In this document: positions 11,305 to 23,475 of the stretch, piece by piece
How the letters are laid out: every line of letters begins with the position of its first letter
Position numbering within the stretch: the first letter of the stretch is position 1
Source of the DNA: Acridotheres tristis
Taxonomy: Eukaryota; Chordata; Aves; Passeriformes; Sturnidae
Assembly (NCBI GenBank): GCA_037013685.1
Contig: CM072891.1
Coordinates: forward strand, 15,228,501-15,292,500
Direction of reading: 5' to 3'
Length of the DNA: 64,000 bases
Translations under genes and position numbers: made by a program
Notes under the pieces: generated by a model
Told to the model about the DNA's origin: nothing
Databases searched by the model: none
The model's input: only the letters and a program-made list of their open reading frames with translations

Positions 11305-14289
11305 AATCCAAGCTCAATGCCATAGAGAATCTTTTGGATTTCAGGCTTTACACTGGGAAAGGAAGTTACAACCCCTGAAGACAAGTATGGAAAGAAATTG
11401 AAGAGGGGATGACATTGTGATACTTTCATTTGCAACATATTAAGTGAAGTTTGAACTTCCCCACTTAAGATTTCCTGAGAAATAGGAAGCCTAATGGATT
11501 GATGTTTCAGTCTCTGATTCTCTGCTTAAATGGTGTTTCATGTGTACTATTCTTGAAATGCCATTTTGACTGAAGGTAGGGGAAGAGAAGAGTGTTGTTT
11601 TAATATAACTTGAAATCTTGATGGTGAAAGGTAATTTATATTTTCAGTAAGAGGCTTTCATCTTCATTTGACTCTAGTGATATTGATCTGGTATCAGTAC
11701 TAAGTATATAGCCTTGAATTCTGACCAGATTCTGCTTCTGGTGTGAATGACAAATGTTTCACATTGCCCTAGCAAATAGAGCTCTTTCTGTGCATTTCTT
11801 TGGCTGGTCAGTTTACAAATGGCTGCATTTTACTGGCCCGTTTGATCAGTATTTTCTTTTGGTAGGTTTTAAGATGAATGGCTCTGAATTTTCAGTCACT
11901 GTGCCCCTTTGAGGGTATTTATAGTAAAGTCATAGTAGTCACAGTAGGTTTGGTTTTGTTTCCTATTTTGTAACAGCTGAGAAAACGGTTGTCTTCCATG
12001 ATTTATGGAAAAGTCCAAACCTTTTAAATTAAGTGAAGTGTACATAGCTTCAGAATTAATTATGTTCTTAAACATAATGAAAATCTCCATTTGAAAATGA
12101 GGCATGGCCCAGAGTTTGAAACAGAACAGAAGAAATGAGATGTTCGAATCAAAACAGAAGTCCTTTTCACCTAACAAATTCCACAGCCATGTTTAGAACA
12201 AAGCTTGAATGTCTGTGTGGGCAAAACTAGCTCTACACAGCTGGAAATTAATAAGACTACAGTCACAAAGCGTGAGCAAGCAAGACTGGCAGTGCCTCCT
12301 GCTAGTAGGCAAGGCAGCACCAAGAGATCTCAAGGATTGTGTCTTAGAAGAAAGAACCCTTCAACAGAACCAAAGTCAATAACTCTCAGAAGTCAAATAG
12401 AGACAGGACAAGTCAGCAGCAATTCCTTCTGTGTTTCACAAAAGGACTAAAGACTGTGGCATGACATTGAGAGACCACTGGATCTCTGAAATTATCTGAG
12501 AAATCAAATATGAAAGAGATGAACTACCAGACAGCCTTCACCTGCATTACTGAATGCCATTTAAATTACTCTCTCCACAGCTGATAACACTGTTTATAAT
12601 AGATTTCTTATCTTTCATATTCTTTTTGTTTAAACTTACTGTGTGAAATTCTTCTTTGATTAAAAAATGGTTGAAAAGCTGTTCCCCTTAGTGTGTCAGA
12701 ATGCCAATGATTCAGTCTCTCAATTTACTTCTTTCTTTTCCTCATCTCTGTAGGGTTGGGCTTTGTTCATCTGCCTTTTTTTTCTATTATTTTTTCTTTG
12801 TTGTTATTTAAATATTTCTTTCCAATTATGCTACTTTTAGTTTTATAAATTATGATTTCCCTTTTCAGTTCTCAGGTTCTGTTGTGATAAGTGGGAGAAA
12901 ACTGGTCATGTAATACTGAAGGAGAACAGTTTATGGTATTTACTCTTTGTAAGACTGGATATTCAGTTACCTTCCTCAGAATATTATGGTTCCTATACTG
13001 TTCCAGAATTATGTCCTGCAATTTTTAACATTTCCTTTGGTGGAAATTTTGTTTTGACTACAGTAGAGTAAAACTGGGTGTGGAAGAGTTGATCTGAATA
13101 CCAAATATATTTTTCCCCCTTATTCCTGTGATATACTGGGGATTTGGAAAACATTAGTTGTTGATTTGGCAACATAAAATTGATAGATAACAAAAAGTCA
13201 GCTTCAAACTACTTTAAACCTTTTCTTGCAAAAGAGAACATATTAAAGCAGGGTGGAGGGGAGGGAAAAATTTACTCTCAAATGCATCAAGTAGATCACA
13301 TTTTATTGAGGTGACATTTGCATCTGCTGTAGAAGGTGAGATCTCTGTGAGAAATTGTTAACATACCAGAAATCAGATGCATAACATCTTTTGTTTATAT
13401 CCAGCGTCTGATGTAGTATTTGTCATGAAGTTATTGAAATCTGAGAGGTGGAAGAAGTGAAGATGGAGCAGTCTGGATGAGGCAATATGACTGTTAACAA
13501 AGAAATGAATGCACCTGACATACACAAGGTGTCTGCCTGCAGCTACAAATCCCCAGGACATTTAAATCCATACCAAAGTAGCTGGAGATGGAAGTTATTC
13601 TTGTGGAACCTCATAAAGTGAGGGAAAGGGACAGAATTCATATCTACATGGCCTTTGAGCAAGATTGATTGAAAGAAATGTGCCTGAGGGATGTGAAGGA
13701 AGCATATTTGTAAGCATGCATTAGAACGGGGTTTTATGGTGGGTTTTGGGGTTTATCTCACCAACACTCTGCTTGCTTTACATAAAGCCTTAATCTCAAA
13801 TTTTGCTAGGTGTAGCTTTTCTCTATGCAAGCCTGTCTTGAGCTGGGGAGCAAGATGCACCACAATGAGGCAGTAGGGCTGTCTGCATGGCTAGAGGTAA
13901 AAGGTCAGAAGAAAATGTATGCAGTGGAAAAGGAGCTGCACCTCGAGAGACACACGTGCTGAGAGCACTTCCTACTGCTCTGTTAAGCACCGTTGTGGGA
14001 ACTGTGAATGCCAAGTATCAGCCCTTGGGAAGGAATTCCCTCTGGCAGAACGGTTCTCTGTTCCTCCTGCTTGGAAGCAGATGGCAAAGAGGAAGCCCAC
14101 ATCACCAGGCAGACCTGGGTATTCTGTGCCTCTGTAGGCTGAAGATTGCTTTAATCCTGTAAGTCATTGCTCATTTCAGTCATACAGATGTTTGAACTGA
14201 CTTAGAAAAATACGAAAATTATTTCTGAGGGTAATCCCTGAGCTTTTTATATAAAGCAAATGGGCAGTACCAACAAGGCTGATTTTATA
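11305..14289. other. Non-coding; GC-richer patch at 13.8-14.15 kb
   Basis: Mostly AT-rich sequence with T-rich runs around 12.77 kb. The 13.82-14.15 kb patch is GC-richer and has overlapping ORFs on both strands, but none shows a known domain or splice signals that I would trust. Confidence 0.5.
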
Positions 14290-14700
14290 CCACATGGAAC
14301 ACAGCAGCTGTGGTTACTGCACTGCAAAGAGAGAGAAAGGACAGCAACACACACGGAGTTCTTTGGGGGAAAAAGGCCAATTTATTGTACAGACAGCCCG
14401 GATTGAAAGTGTGTTAGTGCAGCCAGGACAGGACAGGAGCTCATTGGACAATTGGGAAAAACATCCTTGGGACAGGACAGCACCTCAGGATGTATCCCAC
14501 AGGAAAGACACCAGGTGTTAATGTTTATGATGAATTCCACTCTGTTTGTCACCGTGTTCTCACCCTGGGAGACTTCCTCCCTAACTGAAGCTGCAGTCAG
14601 CTTGTCAGCCTGGGAATGGAGCTGAGAGTCAGGAGAAATCCAGGCCTGAAAAGAATTTCCAAGCTGTAATCCCCTAGCTCTCTAAATGTGTGTGCTCACA
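14290..14700 (-). repeat. Possible degraded LTR or other interspersed repeat
   Basis: A GC-richer block with ACACACGGAGTTCTTTGGGG, GGCCAATTTATTGTACAGAC and a repeated GGACAGGACAG motif (about 14427-14437 and 14470-14480). The TTTATT near 14380 would be AATAAA on the minus strand. This layout resembles avian LTRs read backwards, but no terminal repeats or target-site duplication were found. No coding function is recognised in the overlapping 75-codon ORF. Confidence 0.25.
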
Positions 14701-17700
14701 AGCAGCTAACAGAACTAAACTGTGAATATATTTCTAGTATATTACTAGCATTGATTTATATTGGCTAAGTTGATTATTATACTTTGTCATAATATTATTT
14801 CTAATAATTTTCTAACATTGTTATGTTATGGCAGTGCCTTTGCTATTTTACAAAAACAGCTATTTGAGCACAAAAAAAGAGAGGTCTACATCATTCAGAT
14901 GCTGCAATGAGGGAAGCAGTATATTTAATCCTCTTGATTTACAGCTATTGACCTCTGTTTCTTCTAAAACTTTTTTACTGGTCTGAATACAAGAGTAGTT
15001 GACTTCAGAGTCATTTACTCCTTTAGATACATGAAATAACACTGTACACAATGAGCCTCTGATGAATACAGAAAAATACACTACACCAGAACAAAAATGA
15101 CAGCACACTGGTTAATTTATTTAATAACCAAGCAGCACAGACGTTCTCAACGTCTCTGAATATTGCATTCAAAAATGTGATTCTATAGCAAAATTTCATG
15201 TTTAGAAGCAGTACAAGTGAAAATGAGTAGGTAATTTATCTTTGCAACTTCTGTTTGATCCTTACTCCAGTTTTACAAAGAAGACAAAGAGATGCAGCAT
15301 TAAGAAAGCTGAGGGGTAGAACCTCTTCCCTTCTATCTTTGATCTGGAAATCTGGGCCATTTTCCCCACAGAAAGCTTCACTTAATCTACTTGAATTTAT
15401 TATTGCACATCTTTATAGCTTTTGGAGGATCTGAGATACAACAATTGAAAATTATCTTAACATGTCTAAATAGAGAAAAGCTGTCTTAGTTATGGACATT
15501 GCATAGAGAGAAGCAAGGACAGTCCTGTCTCCAGTCCCTGCCTTAAAAATAAAGTGGCACTCTTTATAGCAAGGGATTAATAGCTAAACTAGAAAATATT
15601 GTTCAGTTGCATAAGTATCCCTATTTAGTTTTGCTAGGAATACTAAAGTTTTGGCATCATGCAGTCCACTATGTTTTGAGTTAGTAGCAAGAGACCTTCC
15701 TATTTCTCCTGTCCTGATCTCTACTAAGAGAAGATAAGCATTGCAAGTAGCTGCTGAGTTCCACAATAATGATTAATGTTGGCAAATATCCACTAGTGAC
15801 AAATTTGGGAGCAACCAGAACCTATTCCTTTAATGCAGCTAAATGTTAAATTTAAAATTACCAGTATGAAGAAGAAGGGCTCTATAAGCAGGAATTGTAA
15901 TTTTTTACTGAGCTGCTGATCATTTAAAAATTTAGTTTTGGGAGGGGAAAAAAAAAAAACCAGTCCAAAAAGAAAAATGTGAAAAATGAGGCTTGCACAC
16001 TGAATTGGATTGATCTGAGTTAGCAATAACGAATTCAAACTGCACATAAACTTTGTGCATCCTGAATGATTGCAGACTGAAATCAATAATCAATTCACTT
16101 GATAACATCAAAGTTCTTACTTACCTGATTAGCAGCAAGAGTGTAGGAAATACATGGTGGGTTTAGGTGTTTGTGCAAAGCAATGACACCATTGCTCTGC
16201 CAGAGCAAGGTGCTCAGAGAGTGATAGCTGGTGAATCTCTGGAGCACTAGACCAAGATCAAAGGATGGTTTGCATCCTTTCTTAACTGCATGTTTATGAA
16301 GTATGGTTTCATAACTGTTTTCTTCTGTAACACTCCCAGGGTTTTTTCCTTCTAATGGTTCAGACAGAATGCCACCAGAAATGTGTTTCTAGTGACCCTT
16401 TCCACTGTCCCAGTATAACAGGCTGATGAGATTGAAATAAGAGCTGAAACCTAATGAGAAAATCTGAATAAAAAAGTTGTACAGCCATTCACAATAGGTG
16501 TATTTTTAATATTTTTATTTTCTATTTTTGCTTGGTTTAAAAACACAATATGGATAAGGTTTTATAAGGTGAAAAGATAAATCAGATTTTCATGGGGTTT
16601 AATCTGATGTCTGAGAAATGTAAAGCTAATCTTCTATTTAGGAGTGCCTTGCTTGAACTTATTGGCAATGCATCTTCTGTTTCACTTTGCTAGATGTGTT
16701 CTTTAGCTTCCTTCATTTATGGATATGGTATATTAGACATTACTTGTTTTACTTGCCAAAGTTTCATATATTCCTGAGCCAAGTGTGAACAGAGAACTTT
16801 CTATAGTAGAATCTAATGTAGAATTTGGCGAGAATTTTAGAATTAAAACTGTAAGCTATGCTGTCTACAGAATGAAATAACCAGGAGAATTTGTTCCATC
16901 AAACTTAGAAATGACTTCCTTAAAAAAAGTATTCTAGGTTCTCATAGGATATCACATTATTCATCTGTCTATTTTCAAACTATTAATATAATCAAGGAAC
17001 ATGTAAAAACTAACTGAGGGATCACTCAGTTAAGAAAACTTTGTTATTATAATGAAGGATATAGCTTCCATTTTTAGTCTTAGAAACAGATTTCAGCATA
17101 TTTTCCAGGCATTTGTGACTTTTCTGAAGTTTCTTTTACTTTCTCTGAAGTCATCACAGAACAAACAGGAGAACAGAAAAAAGTGAACATTGTCATAACA
17201 CAATGGACTGTGGTAAACAAAGCCTTATCTAAAACCTTTAATTCTGATGGAAAGCCACTCTGATTTTCAAGAGGAATGTTGGTGCTTTGCCTTTATAATA
17301 TATTGCCTATGCATTGAGGTATATGAAGACACATACACACTTGAATTTTTATTTTGCTTTCATGCTAGCTTGGATAGAAAATTCTTGAGTATTGATTAAA
17401 TTGTATGTATGGATTTTGATGATTTCCACATTACTACAGATAAAGCATAAAGTTCAGAAATGTTGTAAACAAGTGAAATTAAATATAGGATGGGCTAATT
17501 TAGAATGCAAAAGATCTGGGGTTTTGCTACAATAGTTAAGTTTTATTTGGGAAAAAAAATATTAAATTATGTCAGTTCGGAGGGAAGTTTCAGAGCCGTT
17601 GACATATGGTGCTTAGAAGCATACCTGCCACGCTGTCATTTCAAAGACATCACAGTTATTATCTCCAGTGCCCTGCAGATGAAAAGGACAAATTCATTCT

Positions 17701-20700
17701 CATTATTATACATTATGTTCTTCACTTGAAAAGGCCCTGTATTCCCTAGCCATGCCTATGAATTTAGTACATGTAAGGAATTATATTGAACTGGATATGT
17801 GGTCAACTATGTTGATCCTTACCTTTCTCTATATATGTCTTTATTAACTATTTTGAGCATTAAAATGAAACTAAATTTATGAGGTTTGTAAAATTTATTA
17901 ATGGTAAGTTAATTTGGAACTTCTTAGCTTTATTATTTTATTCAAATTTTCATCATTTTTAATGATTTTTGTTGTATTACTCCTATGACAATTGCAATAA
18001 AAGTATGCATGCATAATCCATTAACAGCTCTACTTTTTACTTCCTTTATTTTCTGAACCAGAAATTTGCCATACTTCACCTTCTTTCTTTACCCTCTTCA
18101 AAAGGAATGTAGTACATATGTAAGGATTGCTATGGTAGAAAATCCTTTATATTTCCAGTAAAATGTGGGAGGGATAGAATAGTTTTACTGCATACATCAA
18201 TATAAATATTGTTATATTATTCTCAAGTGCGTGTTCATGTTTTAGTCATTGCTTCCCTTGCATTCACCACCCATTCAGACCTTGCCTCATTCATTGCAGA
18301 GGATGACTTGAAAAAGTAGCTGCAAAGACATTTTGGGATTTTTTTTTTTTTTTTTTTGGAATGCTTATCTTTGCAGTTGAAAGAAAGCTTTTTGGTTTTT
18401 TAGGTTTTTGTAGTTAAGGCACATTGCTTGTGTTTTAGATATAATAGCATTTTCCCTGCTATTATTAGGAATTTAAAATTCTTTCAGTGCACACTCAGAA
18501 CTCCCAGTATAAACAGCTGGAGATCTGCACACTCAGGGGAAGCACACTATTGAGTTGAGCTCAGCAGTGCCTCTGAGAAAGGAGGGCTCTTCCCTAGACC
18601 TGTTTTTTTCCTCTGACAGTAGGTAGTACAAAAAGAAGGGATGTCAAGGACTAAATACTCCAGATGCCCTGACTTGTGCTGCTATTTGCATATTTTACAC
18701 TCCATCAGTTTCCATCCAAAAGAAAGAGGCATGCATTTTTAATATGACACTTGGTTTCACTTGCTATTGTTTATATAAGCTAAAAGGAAAATTGATTAGC
18801 TTTCCAATTTTTTTCCTCCTGCAACTCTGAAGAGATGTTTTTGGTCTCCTTTGATGTACTTTTACTCTGCATTTAATCAATGCTTCTGTATTCGCTTTGT
18901 CTTGTAGTTCTATCCTTGCAATCTTCCAAGAGCCTCCTCATGTTTAGTTCTTTTAAAGACCTCATGGAAAACACTGAAAACAATTCTTGGAAACAGTTCA
19001 GCCATCATCTTATTGATTTTGTCTGCATTAAAATAATTATTTTATTATTAATTCTTTTTATTTCTTATGTTGTTGACTCACCCTGTCCTTCTCTACTCCA
19101 GATATGTACAGTGGTTTCTGTACACCCTCTGTCATTCTGTCTTCCAGATTGATGTTCTAGTTAGTAATTAGTCCTTGTCCTTGTGTCCTCTAGCTCTATT
19201 TCCACTCCATCCTGAATAGAGTTGTACATTTTGCTTAAGTTTATTCTGTCCCCGTTGTTTGCCGCTATGACTCTTAATGGAGTTGCACGATGAAATAGAA
19301 AGATCTGTTTTAAAAGTATTCTGCCTTTACAGGAAGGCTTGTTATTAACCTGAGAGTTATAACCTGCTTTCCCAGAAATCTCTGCAGTGAGTGGAATTGT
19401 ACCAGCACAACCAAATGCATATTCAGGGAATGGAAACCTGGCTGGGGACACAGGAGGCAGGATCTTCCAGAGAGAGACATAGTTGCCAAGAGAAATGGTC
19501 TGTTCCCTTGCCATCTCTCCTCAGATCTTTTACTTTATTGATTACATTTAGCTAACTTTCTGAAAGTTAAAGACCCTCTCAGCTCATCTGTTTTGGCGTG
19601 ATCTCTGCTAATCAGTATTAACAAGTCCCCCCAGGACAGGGGAGTGAAAAACAACTGCGCTTATTGACTTCTTCATTTTGGAGGAGCTGAACTGTTTCCA
19701 GCAATTAAAGGCAATTTGAGTTTTCTGGGAAGTGTAAAAATTGGAGTAAGTAATAATAGTGTCTCTTATTTCACAGCCCTGCAGGGACTGAGCTGTTGCT
19801 CACTGATAGCTCTCTTTTTTAACCTTTGTGTGACCTCCAAGGGATTTATGACTCACATTCAGAGAAAACAGTGCTAATCTAGTGCCCTAGTTGGTCTCAG
19901 ATGTCACCTTTCTGTGAATAAAATGTGTCATCTGCTCTTCTCTTATGCTCTGCTCCTTTGGAACACCATCAGGAGAAGTGCAAGGTGGAGTATGGGCATT
20001 ACTAGGAGATTTATGGCAGGAATGTGAAGCCATGCATGCACAGAACTTGCTAAGGAGTTCAAGTTAACGAGGCACAAGTAGGTAGGAGCCAAGGATGTGA
20101 GATCTGATAGGACAGGACCTCAGGACAAGGAATGACAAGGCATGACAAAGATGGTGCCTTCTTACCTAGTTTTTGCTCTTAGCTGTCTTTACAGTCTGTT
20201 TTACTGGCAGAAATGCGTGTTTCATAAAATTGTGCCAAACCTGTGTTGCTATGGGAGGAGCTGGCTCCTGTTCCGCTGTAAGGATTGTGACTTGTCAGGA
20301 ATTTTATATTTGAGGAGGATAATGTAAGGTGCTGAAAACTAGGCTTGGTTTCCAATCTAGAGTTTGGGATTGTATGACTTACAAAGAATAGGTATTCTTC
20401 CCCATGAGTGGACAAAAAGACTGCAGTTTTTCCCTCTCTTTTTTTTTTTCTTCTTCTTTTTTTGTTGTTGGTTGGTTGGTTTTCTCTGCTTTGTTTTTAC
20501 TTATGTTACCCACTGAGGGATATAGACTTAAAAGCGTGCTTAATTTTTTTCTCAGCATCTTTTTGGAGCTGATCCCAATCTGGCTTCATCTCAAATGTTC
20601 TTGCTGTTATTGCTTATCAAAGTGAAATATTAGTAAATTTTAAGCTTTTTTTGGGTGCTGCAAGACATCTCTCAATATCAGAGTGTGGGCTCGGTATGAT

Positions 20701-23199
20701 GAAGTAAAATCAGGTATATTCACTGATTTTTTTTTTTCAAGTTTATAGCAGGGTAAAATTTGATACTTATGTGATATGACTATAATTTGATATTAGTTCA
20801 ATCATGCAGTATTTACATGATTATTAGGGATTATTATTTTCCGATGTTTTATTTCCTGATTTCTTTTCTGTCATTGTGTTCATTCATATAATATGTTCAC
20901 ATTACAAATTAATTTGACAATTTTGGCTACTACAATCCATATGACCTGGAAAGTGTTCCAATATAACTTGGAAGGAACAGGAGAGAAGCCCAGGAAAATC
21001 AGTCAAAAAGTTTAAACCTAAGACCAAAGTCAGCTCCTGCAGGGCATTTTACCACTCCAACACATCCCTCGTCTTTTGACAACAGTTCATGTGCCTTTCC
21101 ATTAAATACCTGGGTTTTATGAGCCCCAGAGCATTCCCAGAAGTTTTGTTGTACCTCTTCAGGTAATAACTGATACTGTGAGGGTCTAAGTACTTTTATG
21201 TTCTGTTTCAATTTGTGAGGCTTTAAGGTGGCCAGTGCTTTCCAAAATTCAGATCTCTAGCTTAGTGCTGCAACCCATAACTTTTATGTCTGAAAACTTA
21301 GATATTTGGCATATTATAAATATAAGAGAAAAACTAGATGTATTTTGAAAGCAAGATTATAGAAAATTATTTTCAAGTAATATTTGCAAATGCATTTCAT
21401 TCTCTCTGGTTGTGGTGCCTGTTTCACTCTGAGCTCAGAAAATACCTGGACATGTACATAATTGAGATGTTAATCACTAGTGCTGCTTTACTATGACCCT
21501 CACATGCAAAAAGTTGGCTATTGGGGAGCTAGATCCTCTAAGATAAATGGTGAAAACAAAAAGAGGTGGTATTTAAAAATACTGTGATTTGCCTTTCCTT
21601 TATTTTTGGATGAAACAAGAAAAAACTGATACGGAAACTTTGATTTGATATTGGTGTCTTAGCAGTAGCTTGCTTTAATGCATGTCTTCAAAAAGTGTGG
21701 TGTTTTGAAGAGGAACTATGACCAGGCTTGTGTGGACAATAAGCAACAAGTGTTCAGTGGTGAATATCTAGAATTGAAAAGAAAGGGAAAGATGGCAAGC
21801 AGAAGAAAGCAAGATAGGCATCTATATTATTTGTTGAAGAGCTCTGTGGTAATCAAGTTTTAGAGATTTAGAATTTTAAAATTTTAGCTGCTTTCTTAGG
21901 TGATATATGCAGTGTGGGAGATGCAATTACATCACTGCAAGCAAAGCTGCAGCAGAAATATATCCTCTAGATAAGTATTTAAAATGACAGTGGTGCATGC
22001 ATAGAAAAAACCTGACAAGTTGTGAAAATTGGAACTATATCACTGTATCACTTCTTCCACGATATTCTGGGAACTATGTTAAAAGGAAACAGGAATAATC
22101 CTAATGAAACATGATCTCTTCTCCATTCCAAATGGCTATAAATGGCATCTGACTGGCTGCTGCACTGGTGACATTTTTAAATCCACTGTAATGGATTCCA
22201 GCACTTGTCCAGGCAGCTGTTGAAACCCCCCCATTGATTGCAACCTGTGCCGTCCTTGTATCTGCCTGTTTTGCATTTCAATTATCATCTCCACCTCATT
22301 TTCCCTCCTGTGATCAGGGGGGTATCTGGCAAATGTCTACCATGAAAATAGCAGTTCACATTAGGGCTGTTGTCTCAGTTGATAACTAAATCACACTTCA
22401 GAGATAAAACTTGTTACTTATTTTCCATGTGTTCCAGGCTCAGTGTGCTTCTCACTGAGTTTTGGTGCTTTATTGCACTTACTTTTAAATGTGTGATGGT
22501 CAAAACTCTCTTTCATGGATAGAACAGATATATTTTTCTTACTGTCTTGTTCATAAAAGAAAGTTGAAGTCTCAGCCCATAGTCTTCAAGGGAACTGAGG
22601 GGCCCAATTTGTTCTTTTACCACTGTTTTGTATATACACTCTTTAGTATGTCACCTAAGCTGCCTAAATTTAATGGTGTTTAAAATGAATACCATAGTAC
22701 TTAATTCACTGGATTATTGTGTGATCTAATTAATGAATCCTTTGAAAAATCCTTTGAAGTTCCCATTTATAAGGTGCTTTATAAATATGAAATAGTCATA
22801 GCAATAAATTTAGTTTATTTCCTGTGTTTCAGCCCAATATCATATGGATTTGGGAATGCTACTTTATTTTACTCTCCCCACACACAGAGCTTCCTTTTGT
22901 GGGTCATAACTAAGTTCTTTCACTTCCCAGATCCATCTAAGTAATGATTGTTTCTTGTGCATAGATGTATCAAAGAGAATTTTAAAGATTTATTATTCAT
23001 GTTCAATATGAACCACTGGAGTCCTCCATTCTAAAATAAGCCTTTTGAAAAATGCAGATTATTTTCCTTTCAACCTTGTCTGCAGTTTAGAAGCATGCAG
23101 TGAAAATGTGCAATTTGCAGGTGAGGGATATATCCTGCACTGAACATGTGGAGCATTATTAATACTGTTTGGTGCCATAAAATATTACCCCAAGGCACT
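14701..23199. other. Non-coding, AT-rich; no gene seen
   Basis: Simple tracts only (poly-A near 15945-15958, poly-T at 18339, a pyrimidine/TTGG-rich run near 20430-20485). The 117-codon minus-strand ORF at 19161-19514 has no recognised domain or partner exons and is probably chance. Confidence 0.55.
18339..18357. repeat. Poly(T) tract, 19 bases
   Basis: The longest homopolymer in the window. Similar tracts occur at 6045-6061 (A), 27069-27086 (T), 53202-53218 (A, with more A-rich sequence after it), 56705-56721 (T) and 36756-36769 (T). No recognisable retrocopy body or target-site duplication was seen beside any of them, so they are listed only as simple repeats. Confidence 0.9.
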
Positions 23200-23475
23200 G
23201 CAGGGGGATCTTACCAGAGCAGAGGGGCAGAATCTCTTCCCTTGCCCTGCTGACCACGCTGCTTTGGATGCAGCCCAGGGTATGTTTGGCTTTCTGGGAT
23301 GTAAGCACACATTGCTGGGTCTAGTTCAGCTTTTCCTGTACCAGTACCCGGAGCCTTTCTCAGCAGGGCTGCTCTCCATCCTCTCATCCCCCACCATGCA
23401 TTGACACCAGGGGTTGCCCTGACCCACTTGGCCTTCTTAAACCTCACGAGATTCCCATGGAAGCACTTCCACAGC
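23200..23475 (-). mobile_element. CR1 LINE fragment, - strand
   Basis: Read on the minus strand this matches the CR1 reverse-transcriptase ORF C-terminal region. On the plus strand the diagnostic phrases are the TCAGCAGGGCTGCTCTC block (about 23362-23378), the ACACCAGGGGTTGCCCTGAC block (23404-23423), and CCTCACGAGATTC (about 23443). It is more GC-rich than its flanks. It lacks both ends of CR1 and is interrupted in all frames. The overlapping 91-codon minus-strand ORF is only a leftover of this fragment. Confidence 0.75.

Noticed and set aside
19161..19514. 117-codon minus-strand ORF
   Set aside because: No domain, no convincing splice partners and no promoter context; likely chance.
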